A stretch of 64,000 nucleotides of DNA from CAVSJJ01 sp963728395. Its GTDB lineage: Bacteria; Actinomycetota; Actinomycetes; Actinomycetales; Dermatophilaceae. The notes under the pieces are model-generated. The model saw nothing but the letters and a program-made list of their open reading frames with translations, did no database searches and was not told the DNA's origin. Made by a program: the position numbers and the translations under genes. How positions within the stretch are numbered: the first letter of the stretch is position 1; every line of letters starts with the position of its first letter. The DNA lies in the NCBI GenBank assembly GCA_963728395.1, contig CAVSJJ010000003.1, forward strand, positions 496,001 through 560,000, given 5' to 3'. Of the stretch, positions 33,579-41,837 are shown in pieces.

Positions 33579-35294
33579 ATGACCGACCCGACCACCGCCC
33601 CCTCAGCCGCGCACATCGGAGGCGCCGGGCTCGACCTCGGCAGCCTGACGATGATGCTCGAGGCGCTCGACGACTTCGTCGCCGAGGCCCTGAGCCCGGA
33701 GCGCCAGCTCGAGCTCGACCACGAGGACGTCTGCCCCGAGGACATCGTCCGGGACATGTCGGACCCGGACACCCTCGGCGTCCAGCTCGTCTTCATCCCC
33801 GAGGCCTACGGGGGCATGGACGGGGGGGCCTTCGACTCCTATCGGGTCTGCGAGGTCATGGCCCGGCGCGACCTGGGGCTGGCCACGGCGGTCTTCGCGA
33901 CCTTCCTCGGTTCCGACCCCATCGTCGTCGGGGCGACCGAGGAGCAGCGGGCCGCCTGGCTGGGCGAGATCGCGGAGAAGGGCGTCGTCTACGCCTACGG
34001 CGCGACCGAGCCCGAGGCGGGCTCCGATCTGGGCGCGCTGACGACCGTGGCGGTCCCGGTGACGAACGAGGACGGCGAGGTCACGGCATACCGGATCACC
34101 GGCCGCAAGCAGTGGATCTCGAACGGCTCCATCGCCGACTACACGACGATCCTCGCCGCCACCGAGGCCGGACCGTCCTGGTTCGTCGTCCCGAAGGGCG
34201 CCGAGGGGTTCACGGCTGCACCCCCGGAGGACAAGCACGGCATCCGGCTGTCGAACACCGCGGCGCTCTTCCTCGACGACGTCGAGGTCCCCGCCGACCA
34301 CCTCGTCGGCGGCGTCGAGGGCAAGGGCCTGGTCCAGGCCCAGCAGGTCTTCGGCTACACCCGGGTCATGGTCGCCGCCTTCGGCCTCGGCGCGGGCTGG
34401 GCGGCCCTCGATCGTGCCATCGACTACAGCGTCAACCGCGAGCAGGGTGGCGGGCCGCTGTCCGAGAAGCAGGGCTACACCCACAAGCTCATCGTGCCCC
34501 ACGCGATCCGGCTCGAGGCCTCCCGTGCCTTCATCGAGTACACCGCCGCGCGGCTCGACGCGGGCGAGGGCGCCGACGGCGCGCTCAACACCGAGGGCGC
34601 CATCGCCAAGCTGATGGCCTCCGAGGCCGGGAACGCCGCGGCCGAGGCGGCGATCCAGGCCCACGGCGGCTACGGCTACACCCGCCCCTACGTTGTCGAG
34701 AAGATCAAGCGGGACGTGCGGATCACGACGATCTACGAGGGCACCTCGGAGATCCTCGAGATGACGATCGCCCGGGACCGGTGGCAGCAGCACCTCAAGA
34801 CCCAGGGCCGCTACTACGCCGACCTCGCCGACCGGCTCGCCGGGACGCACCAGCGCCGCCCCGAGGTCGGGGCCGGCGTCGCCGCGCTCGCCGCCCGGAC
34901 GCTCGGGATCGTCCTGGAGGCGGCCCGGATCGGGCGGCTCACCCGCAACCAGCACATCCTGTTCCGGCTCGGCGAGCTCGTCGCACTCACCGAGACGGCG
35001 GCGATCTTCGCCGAGAAGGCGGCCGCCACCGCCGACGGCACCGGGCACGAGAAGGCCCCGTCCCGGTTCGGCGCATCGACCCTCGCCGCAATGGCCCGGG
35101 TCTTCGCCCGCCAGTCCGCCCATCAGGTCGCCCTCGACGGCGCCCGGTGGGTGGCCGGCGCAGCCGAGCCCGGCTCACCGAGCGTGACCGCCCTCACGGG
35201 CATCCCCACCGCCGCGATCCTCGCCGCCCAGGCCGGTGCCGTCGCCGACATGGACACCGTCGCCGACGCCCTCTACGGCCGCGGCGCCGACTGA
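33579..35294 (+). CDS. Acyl-CoA dehydrogenase family flavoprotein
   Basis: 571 residues from ATG 33579 (MTDPTTAPSAAHIGG). FAD/substrate motifs YGATEPEAGSDLGAL and ITGRKQWISNG, the helical core, and the catalytic glutamate segment ITTIYEGTSEILEMT. The C-terminus is about 170 residues longer than in short/medium-chain dehydrogenases, as in very-long-chain or FadE-type members. It lies directly between etfD and the KS-AT megasynthase. I infer that it oxidises, or in reverse reduces, the acyl chain handled by that synthase, with EtfBA/EtfD as electron partners. Confidence 0.9.
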   Translation: MTDPTTAPSAAHIGGAGLDLGSLTMMLEALDDFVAEALSPERQLELDHEDVCPEDIVRDMSDPDTLGVQLVFIPEAYGGMDGGAFDSYRVCEVMARRDLGLATAVFATFLGSDPIVVGATEEQRAAWLGEIAEKGVVYAYGATEPEAGSDLGALTTVAVPVTNEDGEVTAYRITGRKQWISNGSIADYTTILAATEAGPSWFVVPKGAEGFTAAPPEDKHGIRLSNTAALFLDDVEVPADHLVGGVEGKGLVQAQQVFGYTRVMVAAFGLGAGWAALDRAIDYSVNREQGGGPLSEKQGYTHKLIVPHAIRLEASRAFIEYTAARLDAGEGADGALNTEGAIAKLMASEAGNAAAEAAIQAHGGYGYTRPYVVEKIKRDVRITTIYEGTSEILEMTIARDRWQQHLKTQGRYYADLADRLAGTHQRRPEVGAGVAALAARTLGIVLEAARIGRLTRNQHILFRLGELVALTETAAIFAEKAAATADGTGHEKAPSRFGASTLAAMARVFARQSAHQVALDGARWVAGAAEPGSPSVTALTGIPTAAILAAQAGAVADMDTVADALYGRGAD

Positions 35295-35375
35295 CCGGCC
35301 GGGCCGTCGGCCCCGCAGCACTCCCACCCCAGGACCACGAGCTACCACCACCACCATCCCGACCCGAGGAAAGCC

Positions 35376-38300
35376 ATGAGCCCTCACCCCGTCCACCCCA
35401 TCGCCGTCGTCGGCATCGCCGCGATCATGCCCGAGGCCCCCACGGGTGACGCCTTCTGGGCCAACATCAAGGGCGGGAAGTACTCGATCAGCGAGGTGCC
35501 GCCCGAGCGGTGGGACCCGGCGCTGTACTACGACCCGGACCACGCGGCCCGGGACAAGACCTACACGACGATCGGCGGGTGGGTCCGCGAGTTCGAGTGG
35601 AACCCGATCGCCTGGCGCCTGCCCGTCCCGCCGACGGTGGCGGCCCAGATGGACGAGGGACAGCGCTGGGCGGTCTCGGCGGCGCGGGCGGCCCTCACCG
35701 ACGCCGGTTGGCCGGGCTGGGACATCGACGGCAACCGGGTCGCCGTCGTCCTCGGCAACGCCATCGGCGGCGAGAAGCACTACCAGTCCTCGATGCGGAT
35801 CCGGCTGCCGGAGGTCATCAAGCGGCTCGAGTCCTCCCCCACCCTGCTCGGCCTGCCGGCCGGGCAGCAGCGGGCGATCGTTGAGGAGACGCGCGCGGCA
35901 TACCTCGACAACACGTTCGAGATCACCGAGGACACGATGCCCGGCGAGCTGTCGAACGTCATGGCCGGCCGGATCGCCAACCTCTTCGACTTCCGGGGCC
36001 CGAACTACACGACCGACGCCGCGTGCGCCTCGGGTCTCGCCGCGCTCGACTCCGCCGTCCGCGGGCTCGTCGAGGACCAGTACGACGCCGTCGTCACCGG
36101 TGGCGTCGACCGCAACATGGGCATCGACGCCTATGTGAAGTTCTGCAAGATCGGCGCCCTCTCGGCAACCGGGACCCGGCCGTTCGACGCCGGGGCCGAC
36201 GGCTTCGTCATGGGCGAGGGTGCCGCGCTGTTCGTCCTCAAGCGGCTCGAGGACGCCGAGGCGGCCGGGGACCGCGTGTATGCCGTCATCCTCGGCGTCG
36301 GCGGCTCCTCGGACGGCAAGGGCAAGGGGATCACCGCGCCCAACCCGGTCGGACAGCAGCTGGCCGTCCGGCGCGCGTGGGAGAACTCCGGTGAGGACAT
36401 GGGCACGATCATGGCCGTCGAGGCGCACGGCACCTCGACGCGGGTCGGCGACGCCGCCGAGCTCGCCTCGCTCACCGAGGTCCTCGGGTCGGCGGGGCTC
36501 GCGCGCCGCTCGGTCGCCCTCGGCTCGGTCAAGTCCAACATCGGGCACCTCAAGGCCGCCGCCGGCACCGCCGGATTGTTCAAGATGGTCCGCTCGCTGC
36601 ACGAGAAGGTCCTCGCCCCGAGCCTCAACTTCGCCAACCCCAACCCCGGGGTCGACTGGGACACCAGCCCGTTCGCCGTCAACACCGAGCTGCGCGACTG
36701 GCCGGCCGCCCCGAGCGGGGTGCGGCGCGCGGGCGTGTCCGCCTTCGGCTTCGGCGGGACGAACTACCACGTCGTCCTCGAGGAGTACGTCCCCGGTCGG
36801 CACAAGCCGCAGCCACGGGTGCTCGCCTCCGCCGCGATCCCCCGTGCCGGCGTGGCCTCCGCCCCGGTGCCCACTTCTCCACGCGCGCAGGCCTTGGCGA
36901 GGAAGGCACCGTTGCGCGGCGCCCTCGTGCTCGGCGGGTCGAGCGACGCCGACGTGCTGACCAAGGTCCGCGCCGCGCTGGTCGATGCCCAGGCCGGGCG
37001 GATCCCGGCGCCGGAGGCGCCCGATCCGGCGCTCGGCGGCGCAGCGGTCCGGGTGGCCGTCGACTTCGCGGACGCCGGCGACCTGGCGGGCAAGCTCGGC
37101 AAGCTCGTCACGGCCTTCGAGACCGGCAACCCCGCCGTGTTCAAGATGCTCCGCCAACAGGGCGCGTTCGTCGGCCGCGGGCCGGCGCCCAAGGTGGCCT
37201 TCCTCTACACGGGCCAGGGCTCGCAGTACGTCAACATGCTCCACGAGCTCGTCCGCTCCGAGTCGATCGTGGCCGAGACCTTCGCCGAGGCCGACACGAT
37301 CATGACCCCGCTGCTCGGGCGCCCGCTGACCTCCTTCATCTTCAGCGAGCAGACCGACGCGGCGACGCTCGAACGTCTCAACGCCCAGCTGATGCAGACC
37401 GAGATCACCCAGCCGGCCGTCCTCGCGACGGACCTGTCACTGACCCGGCTCCTCGCGGCATACGGCATCGAGCCCGACCTCGTCATGGGCCACAGCCTCG
37501 GCGAGTACGGCGCGCTCGTCGCCTCCGGCTCGCTCGGCTTCGGGGCGGCGCTCGAGGCGGTCAGCGCCCGTGGCCGGGAGATGACCAAGGTCTCGATGGC
37601 CGACAACGGCGCGATGGCCGCGGTCTTCGGCCCGCTGCCCGAGATCGAGCGCATCGTCGGCGAGGCCGACGGCTACGTCGTCATCGCCAACATCAACAGC
37701 TTCAACCAGGCCGTCGTGGGCGGCGCGACGGACGCCGTCGAGCGGGTCATCCAGACCTTCCAGGCCGCCGGGATCACCGCGATCCGGATCCCGGTGAGCC
37801 ATGCCTTCCACACCTCGATCGTCGCCCCGGCCTCGGAGCCGCTCAAGGTCGCCCTCGCCCGGCTGGACGTCCGCGGCCCGCGGGTGCCGACCGTCGCCAA
37901 CGTGACGGGCGAGCTCTATCCCGCGGCCGCCGACACGGCGACGATGCTCGACTACCTCGGCAGGCAGGTCGCCTCGCCCGTCCAGTTCGTCAGGGGCCTG
38001 GAGACCCTCTATGCCGAGGGTGCCCGGGTCTTCGTCGAGGTCGGGCCGAAGAAGGCGCTGCAGGGCTTCGTCGAGGACGTCCTCGGCACCCGCCACGAGG
38101 ACGTGCTCGCCCTGTTCACCAACCACCCGAAGATCCCCGACACCGCCGCCTTCAACCAGGCCCTGTGCGGCCTGTATGCCGCCGGCCTCGGCCTCGGGGC
38201 CCCGGCCCCCACAGCCGCGGTCGTCGCCGCGCCCCCCGAGCAGGGGATCGCCACGCGCGCCGGCAGCGCTGCCGGCGCGTCCGGGGCGGCGCAGGCCGGA

Positions 38301-41300
38301 CCGATGTCCGATGACGTCATCCGTGAGCTCGGCCAGATGATGGCCGACGTCCTCGGGAAGGGGATGCGGCTGATGGGCACTGCTCCGGCCGTCGCGGCTG
38401 CTCCGGCGGCCCCGGCTCCCGCGCCGAAGGCGCCGAGGGGGCCCGACGGCCTCGCGACCCGCGCACCCGTCGTCATCACCGGCGCCGCCCTCGGGCTGCC
38501 CGGCGTCGAGCGAACCTTCGATGACGAGAACATCGCCCGCATCCTGGCCGGCCAGTCCTTCATCGAGGTCCTGCCCCCCGAGGTGCGCCGGCAGATGGTC
38601 GACCGCCGGATCACCCGGATCGTCAAGGACGCCTCCGGTGGCGGCAGCTTCCACACGATCGAGGACCCCGCGGAGGTCATCAAGCTCGCCGGCCGGCACG
38701 CGCCGATGGACGTCGTCGAGCAGTTCGGCATCGACGCCGCCCGCGACGAGGCCCTCGACGAGACGACGCGGATGGCGCTCGCCTCGGGGTTCGATGCGAT
38801 GCGCGACGCCGGCATACCGCTGACGATGCGCTACAAGACGACGACCCTCGGCACCCAGCTTCCCGACCGATGGGGGCTGCCCGAGGCGTTACGCGACGAC
38901 ACCGGCGTCATCTTCGCCTCCGCGTTCCCCGGCTATGACCGGTTCGCCGAGGCGATCGAGGCGTACGCCCTCGACAAGGGACGCCGCGACAACCTCCTCG
39001 CCCTCGAGGGCGTGCGCGCCCGACTGGGCGACGGGGACCCGGCCCGCGCCGAGATCGACGCGCTCATCGCCGAGCTCCGCGCCCGGATCGAGGGGGCCGG
39101 GTACGCCTTCGACCGGCGCTTCCTGTTCCGAGTGCTCGCGATGGGGCACAGCCAGTTCGCCGAGATCATCGGGGCCCGGGGACCGAACACCCAGGTCAAC
39201 GCGGCCTGCGCCAGCACGACCCAGGCCGTCTCGCTGGCCGAGGACTGGATCCGCGCGGGCCGGTGCCGCCGGGTCATCGTCGTCTCCGCCGACGACGCGA
39301 CCGGCGAGCACCTGCTCCCGTGGGTGACGTCCGGCTTCCTCGCCACCGGCGCGGCGGCGACCGATGAGCGGGTCGAGGACGCCGCCACCCCGTTCGACCG
39401 CCGCCGGCACGGGATGATCGTCGGTGCCGGAGCCGCGAGCCTCGTCGTCGAGTCCGCCGAGGCCGCCGCCGAGCGCGGACTCCAGCCGATCGCCGAGGTC
39501 CTCGCCACGATCACCGCCAACAGTGCCTTCCACGGCACCCGGCTCGACGTCGAGCACATCGGCGGCGTCATGGAGTCCCTCGTCCGCGAGGCGGAGGGCC
39601 GCGGCATCAACCGGCACGCCATCGCGGCCCAGACGGTGTTCGTCTCGCACGAGACCTACACCCCTGCCCGGGGCGGCAGTGCCGCGGCGGAGGTCAACGC
39701 CCTGCGCCACGTGTTCGGCGAGGACGCCGACAGGATCGTCATGACGAACACGAAGGGCTTCACCGGGCACGCCATGGGCGCCGGGATCGAGGACGTCGTC
39801 GCGGTGAAGGCACTCGAGACGGGGATCGTCCCGCCGGTGCCGAACTACCGCGAGCCCGACCCCGACCTGGGCGCGCTCAACCTCTCGACCGGTGGACAGT
39901 ACCCGGTCGAGTACGCCCTGCGGCTGGCCGCCGGCTTCGGCTCGCAGGTCGCCATGTCGCTCATGCGGCGCACCCCGCTTCCCGGCGGCGCCCGCCGCGC
40001 GCCGGACGCCCTCGGGTACGCCTACCGGATCATCGACCAGCACGCCTGGCAGTCCTGGCTCGACGGGCTGTCCGGGCATGCCGACAGCCGGCTCGAGGTC
40101 GACCGCCGGCGACTGCGCATCGCCGACATCGGCGCCCCAGAGGTCCCGGTCACGCCGGTGACCCAGGTGCCGGTTCCCTGGTCCGGGATCGCCCTGCCAG
40201 TCGAGGAGCGACCAGCCCGTCCCGCCTCGCCGATCGCGCCCGCGGTCGACTATCCCAAGCCGTTCGACCACACCTCACGGCTCGTCAACGAGGACGGGCC
40301 GCGAACCTCGCCGGCCCCGACCGCTGCATCTGCACCCGGGCAGCCGGCCGCTGCATCGCCCACGCCCAGCACCGCATCGCCCACCCCCACCACCGTTGTG
40401 TCCGGGCAACCGGCCGCCACAGCGACCGTTCCCGCGGACACAACCCCCGCACCGCCAGCAGCGGCGGCGGCGGTGGCGGGTGTCGACCCGGTGCTGGCCG
40501 CCGTCACCCGGATCGTCGCCGAGATGACCGGCTACCCACCCGAGCTGCTCGACCCCGACCTCGACCTCGAGGCCGACCTCGGCGTCGACACCGTCAAGCA
40601 GGCCGAGGTCTTCGCCGCCGTCCGCGAGGAGTACGACCTCGAACGCGACGCCACCCTCCAGCTCCGCGACTTCCCCACCCTCAACCACGTCGCCGGCTGG
40701 GTCCGCGACAAGACCGGCCTACCCACCCCCACCACCGTTGTGTCCGGGCAACCGGCCGCCACAGCGACCGTTCCCGCGGACACAACCCCCGCAGCACCAG
40801 CAGCAGCGGCGGCGGTGGCGGGTGTCGACCCGGTGCTGGCCGCCGTCACCCGGATCGTCGCCGAGATGACCGGCTACCCACCCGAGCTGCTCGACCCCGA
40901 CCTCGACCTCGAGGCCGACCTCGGCGTCGACACCGTCAAGCAGGCCGAGGTCTTCGCCGCCGTCCGCGAGGAGTACGACCTCGAACGCGACGCCACCCTC
41001 CAGCTCCGCGACTTCCCCACCCTCAACCACGTCGCCGGCTGGGTCCGCGACAAGGCCGGCCTACCCACCCCCACCACCGTTGTGTCCGGGCAACCGGCCG
41101 CCACAGCGACCGTTCCCGCGGACACAACCCCCGCACCGCCAGCAGCGGCGGCGGCGGTGGCGGGTGTCGACCCGGTGCTGGCCGCCGTCACCCGGATCGT
41201 CGCCGAGATGACCGGCTACCCACCCGAGCTGCTCGACCCCGACCTCGACCTCGAGGCCGACCTCGGCGTCGACACCGTCAAGCAGGCCGAGGTCTTCGCC

Positions 41301-41837
41301 GCCGTCCGCGAGGAGTACGACCTCGAACGCGACGCCACCCTCCAGCTCCGCGACTTCCCCACCCTCAACCACGTCGCCGGCTGGGTCCGCGACAAGACCG
41401 GCCTACCCACCCCCACCACCGTTGTGTCCGGGCAACCGGCCGCCACAGCGACCGTTCCCGCGGACACAACCCCCGCACCGCCAGCAGCAGCGGCGGCGGT
41501 GGCGGGTGTCGACCCGGTGCTGGCCGCCGTCACCCGGATCGTCGCCGAGATGACCGGCTACCCACCCGAGCTGCTCGACCCCGACCTCGACCTCGAGGCC
41601 GACCTCGGCGTCGACACCGTCAAGCAGGCCGAGGTCTTCGCCGCCGTCCGCGAGGAGTACGACCTCGAACGCGACGCCACCCTCCAGCTCCGCGACTTCC
41701 CCACCCTCAACCACGTCGCCGGCTGGGTCCGCGACAAGACCGGCCTGCCCGGCATACCGGCTTCGGGTGCGACGCGCGCCGGATGCACCGGCACCGTCCG
41801 CGGCCGCGCCGGTGATGGCGCCCGCCGTCACCGGTGA
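35376..41837 (+). CDS. PUFA-synthase-like megasynthase KS-AT-KS-(ACP)4
   Basis: 2153 residues from ATG 35376, with GAGGA upstream. KS1 spans about 8-470 (Cys217 in DAACASG, His351 in EAHGTST, His391 in SNIGHL). The malonyl-type AT spans about 605-930 (Ser707 in GHSLGEYG, HAFH specificity motif). KS2 spans about 1029-1532 (Cys1278 in NAACAST, His1425 in SHETYT, His1465 in TGHAMG). Four ACP repeats span 1669-2124. It has no KR, DH, ER or TE of its own; KR-DH lie in the next, overlapping frame. The last 28 residues (GATRAGCTGTVRGRAGDGA...) look like out-of-frame translation. KS-AT-ACPn resembles PfaA of polyunsaturated fatty acid synthases, but the second internal KS before the ACPs differs. The ACP attachment residue is Thr, not Ser, in all four. 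Product unknown. Confidence 0.88.
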   Translation: MSPHPVHPIAVVGIAAIMPEAPTGDAFWANIKGGKYSISEVPPERWDPALYYDPDHAARDKTYTTIGGWVREFEWNPIAWRLPVPPTVAAQMDEGQRWAVSAARAALTDAGWPGWDIDGNRVAVVLGNAIGGEKHYQSSMRIRLPEVIKRLESSPTLLGLPAGQQRAIVEETRAAYLDNTFEITEDTMPGELSNVMAGRIANLFDFRGPNYTTDAACASGLAALDSAVRGLVEDQYDAVVTGGVDRNMGIDAYVKFCKIGALSATGTRPFDAGADGFVMGEGAALFVLKRLEDAEAAGDRVYAVILGVGGSSDGKGKGITAPNPVGQQLAVRRAWENSGEDMGTIMAVEAHGTSTRVGDAAELASLTEVLGSAGLARRSVALGSVKSNIGHLKAAAGTAGLFKMVRSLHEKVLAPSLNFANPNPGVDWDTSPFAVNTELRDWPAAPSGVRRAGVSAFGFGGTNYHVVLEEYVPGRHKPQPRVLASAAIPRAGVASAPVPTSPRAQALARKAPLRGALVLGGSSDADVLTKVRAALVDAQAGRIPAPEAPDPALGGAAVRVAVDFADAGDLAGKLGKLVTAFETGNPAVFKMLRQQGAFVGRGPAPKVAFLYTGQGSQYVNMLHELVRSESIVAETFAEADTIMTPLLGRPLTSFIFSEQTDAATLERLNAQLMQTEITQPAVLATDLSLTRLLAAYGIEPDLVMGHSLGEYGALVASGSLGFGAALEAVSARGREMTKVSMADNGAMAAVFGPLPEIERIVGEADGYVVIANINSFNQAVVGGATDAVERVIQTFQAAGITAIRIPVSHAFHTSIVAPASEPLKVALARLDVRGPRVPTVANVTGELYPAAADTATMLDYLGRQVASPVQFVRGLETLYAEGARVFVEVGPKKALQGFVEDVLGTRHEDVLALFTNHPKIPDTAAFNQALCGLYAAGLGLGAPAPTAAVVAAPPEQGIATRAGSAAGASGAAQAGPMSDDVIRELGQMMADVLGKGMRLMGTAPAVAAAPAAPAPAPKAPRGPDGLATRAPVVITGAALGLPGVERTFDDENIARILAGQSFIEVLPPEVRRQMVDRRITRIVKDASGGGSFHTIEDPAEVIKLAGRHAPMDVVEQFGIDAARDEALDETTRMALASGFDAMRDAGIPLTMRYKTTTLGTQLPDRWGLPEALRDDTGVIFASAFPGYDRFAEAIEAYALDKGRRDNLLALEGVRARLGDGDPARAEIDALIAELRARIEGAGYAFDRRFLFRVLAMGHSQFAEIIGARGPNTQVNAACASTTQAVSLAEDWIRAGRCRRVIVVSADDATGEHLLPWVTSGFLATGAAATDERVEDAATPFDRRRHGMIVGAGAASLVVESAEAAAERGLQPIAEVLATITANSAFHGTRLDVEHIGGVMESLVREAEGRGINRHAIAAQTVFVSHETYTPARGGSAAAEVNALRHVFGEDADRIVMTNTKGFTGHAMGAGIEDVVAVKALETGIVPPVPNYREPDPDLGALNLSTGGQYPVEYALRLAAGFGSQVAMSLMRRTPLPGGARRAPDALGYAYRIIDQHAWQSWLDGLSGHADSRLEVDRRRLRIADIGAPEVPVTPVTQVPVPWSGIALPVEERPARPASPIAPAVDYPKPFDHTSRLVNEDGPRTSPAPTAASAPGQPAAASPTPSTASPTPTTVVSGQPAATATVPADTTPAPPAAAAAVAGVDPVLAAVTRIVAEMTGYPPELLDPDLDLEADLGVDTVKQAEVFAAVREEYDLERDATLQLRDFPTLNHVAGWVRDKTGLPTPTTVVSGQPAATATVPADTTPAAPAAAAAVAGVDPVLAAVTRIVAEMTGYPPELLDPDLDLEADLGVDTVKQAEVFAAVREEYDLERDATLQLRDFPTLNHVAGWVRDKAGLPTPTTVVSGQPAATATVPADTTPAPPAAAAAVAGVDPVLAAVTRIVAEMTGYPPELLDPDLDLEADLGVDTVKQAEVFAAVREEYDLERDATLQLRDFPTLNHVAGWVRDKTGLPTPTTVVSGQPAATATVPADTTPAPPAAAAAVAGVDPVLAAVTRIVAEMTGYPPELLDPDLDLEADLGVDTVKQAEVFAAVREEYDLERDATLQLRDFPTLNHVAGWVRDKTGLPGIPASGATRAGCTGTVRGRAGDGARRHR
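40380..41747 (+). repeat. Four tandem 342-bp repeats encoding ACP domains
   Basis: Units of exactly 342 bp (114 codons) begin at 40380, 40722, 41064 and 41406 and are almost identical at the DNA level. The differences I see are a few bases in the Ala/Pro linker and a Thr-to-Ala change at the end of unit 2. Each codes a linker plus one ACP. The residue aligned to the phosphopantetheine serine is Thr at 1739, 1853, 1967 and 2081 of the protein (LGVDTVKQAEVF). Near-identity means recent duplication or gene conversion, and the copy number could vary or be mis-assembled. Confidence 0.95.

Noticed and set aside
41740..41837. Programmed ribosomal frameshift at the ACP-KR junction
   Set aside because: No classical slippery heptamer with a downstream pseudoknot is evident. 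A sequencing or mutational indel, or two coupled genes, are simpler explanations, so this was kept only as a possibility.
35376..41837. Ordinary modular type I polyketide synthase
   Set aside because: There is one AT for two KS, four tandem ACPs, no docking domains and no thioesterase, and the ACP sequence is of the PUFA-synthase kind, so an iterative system fits better.
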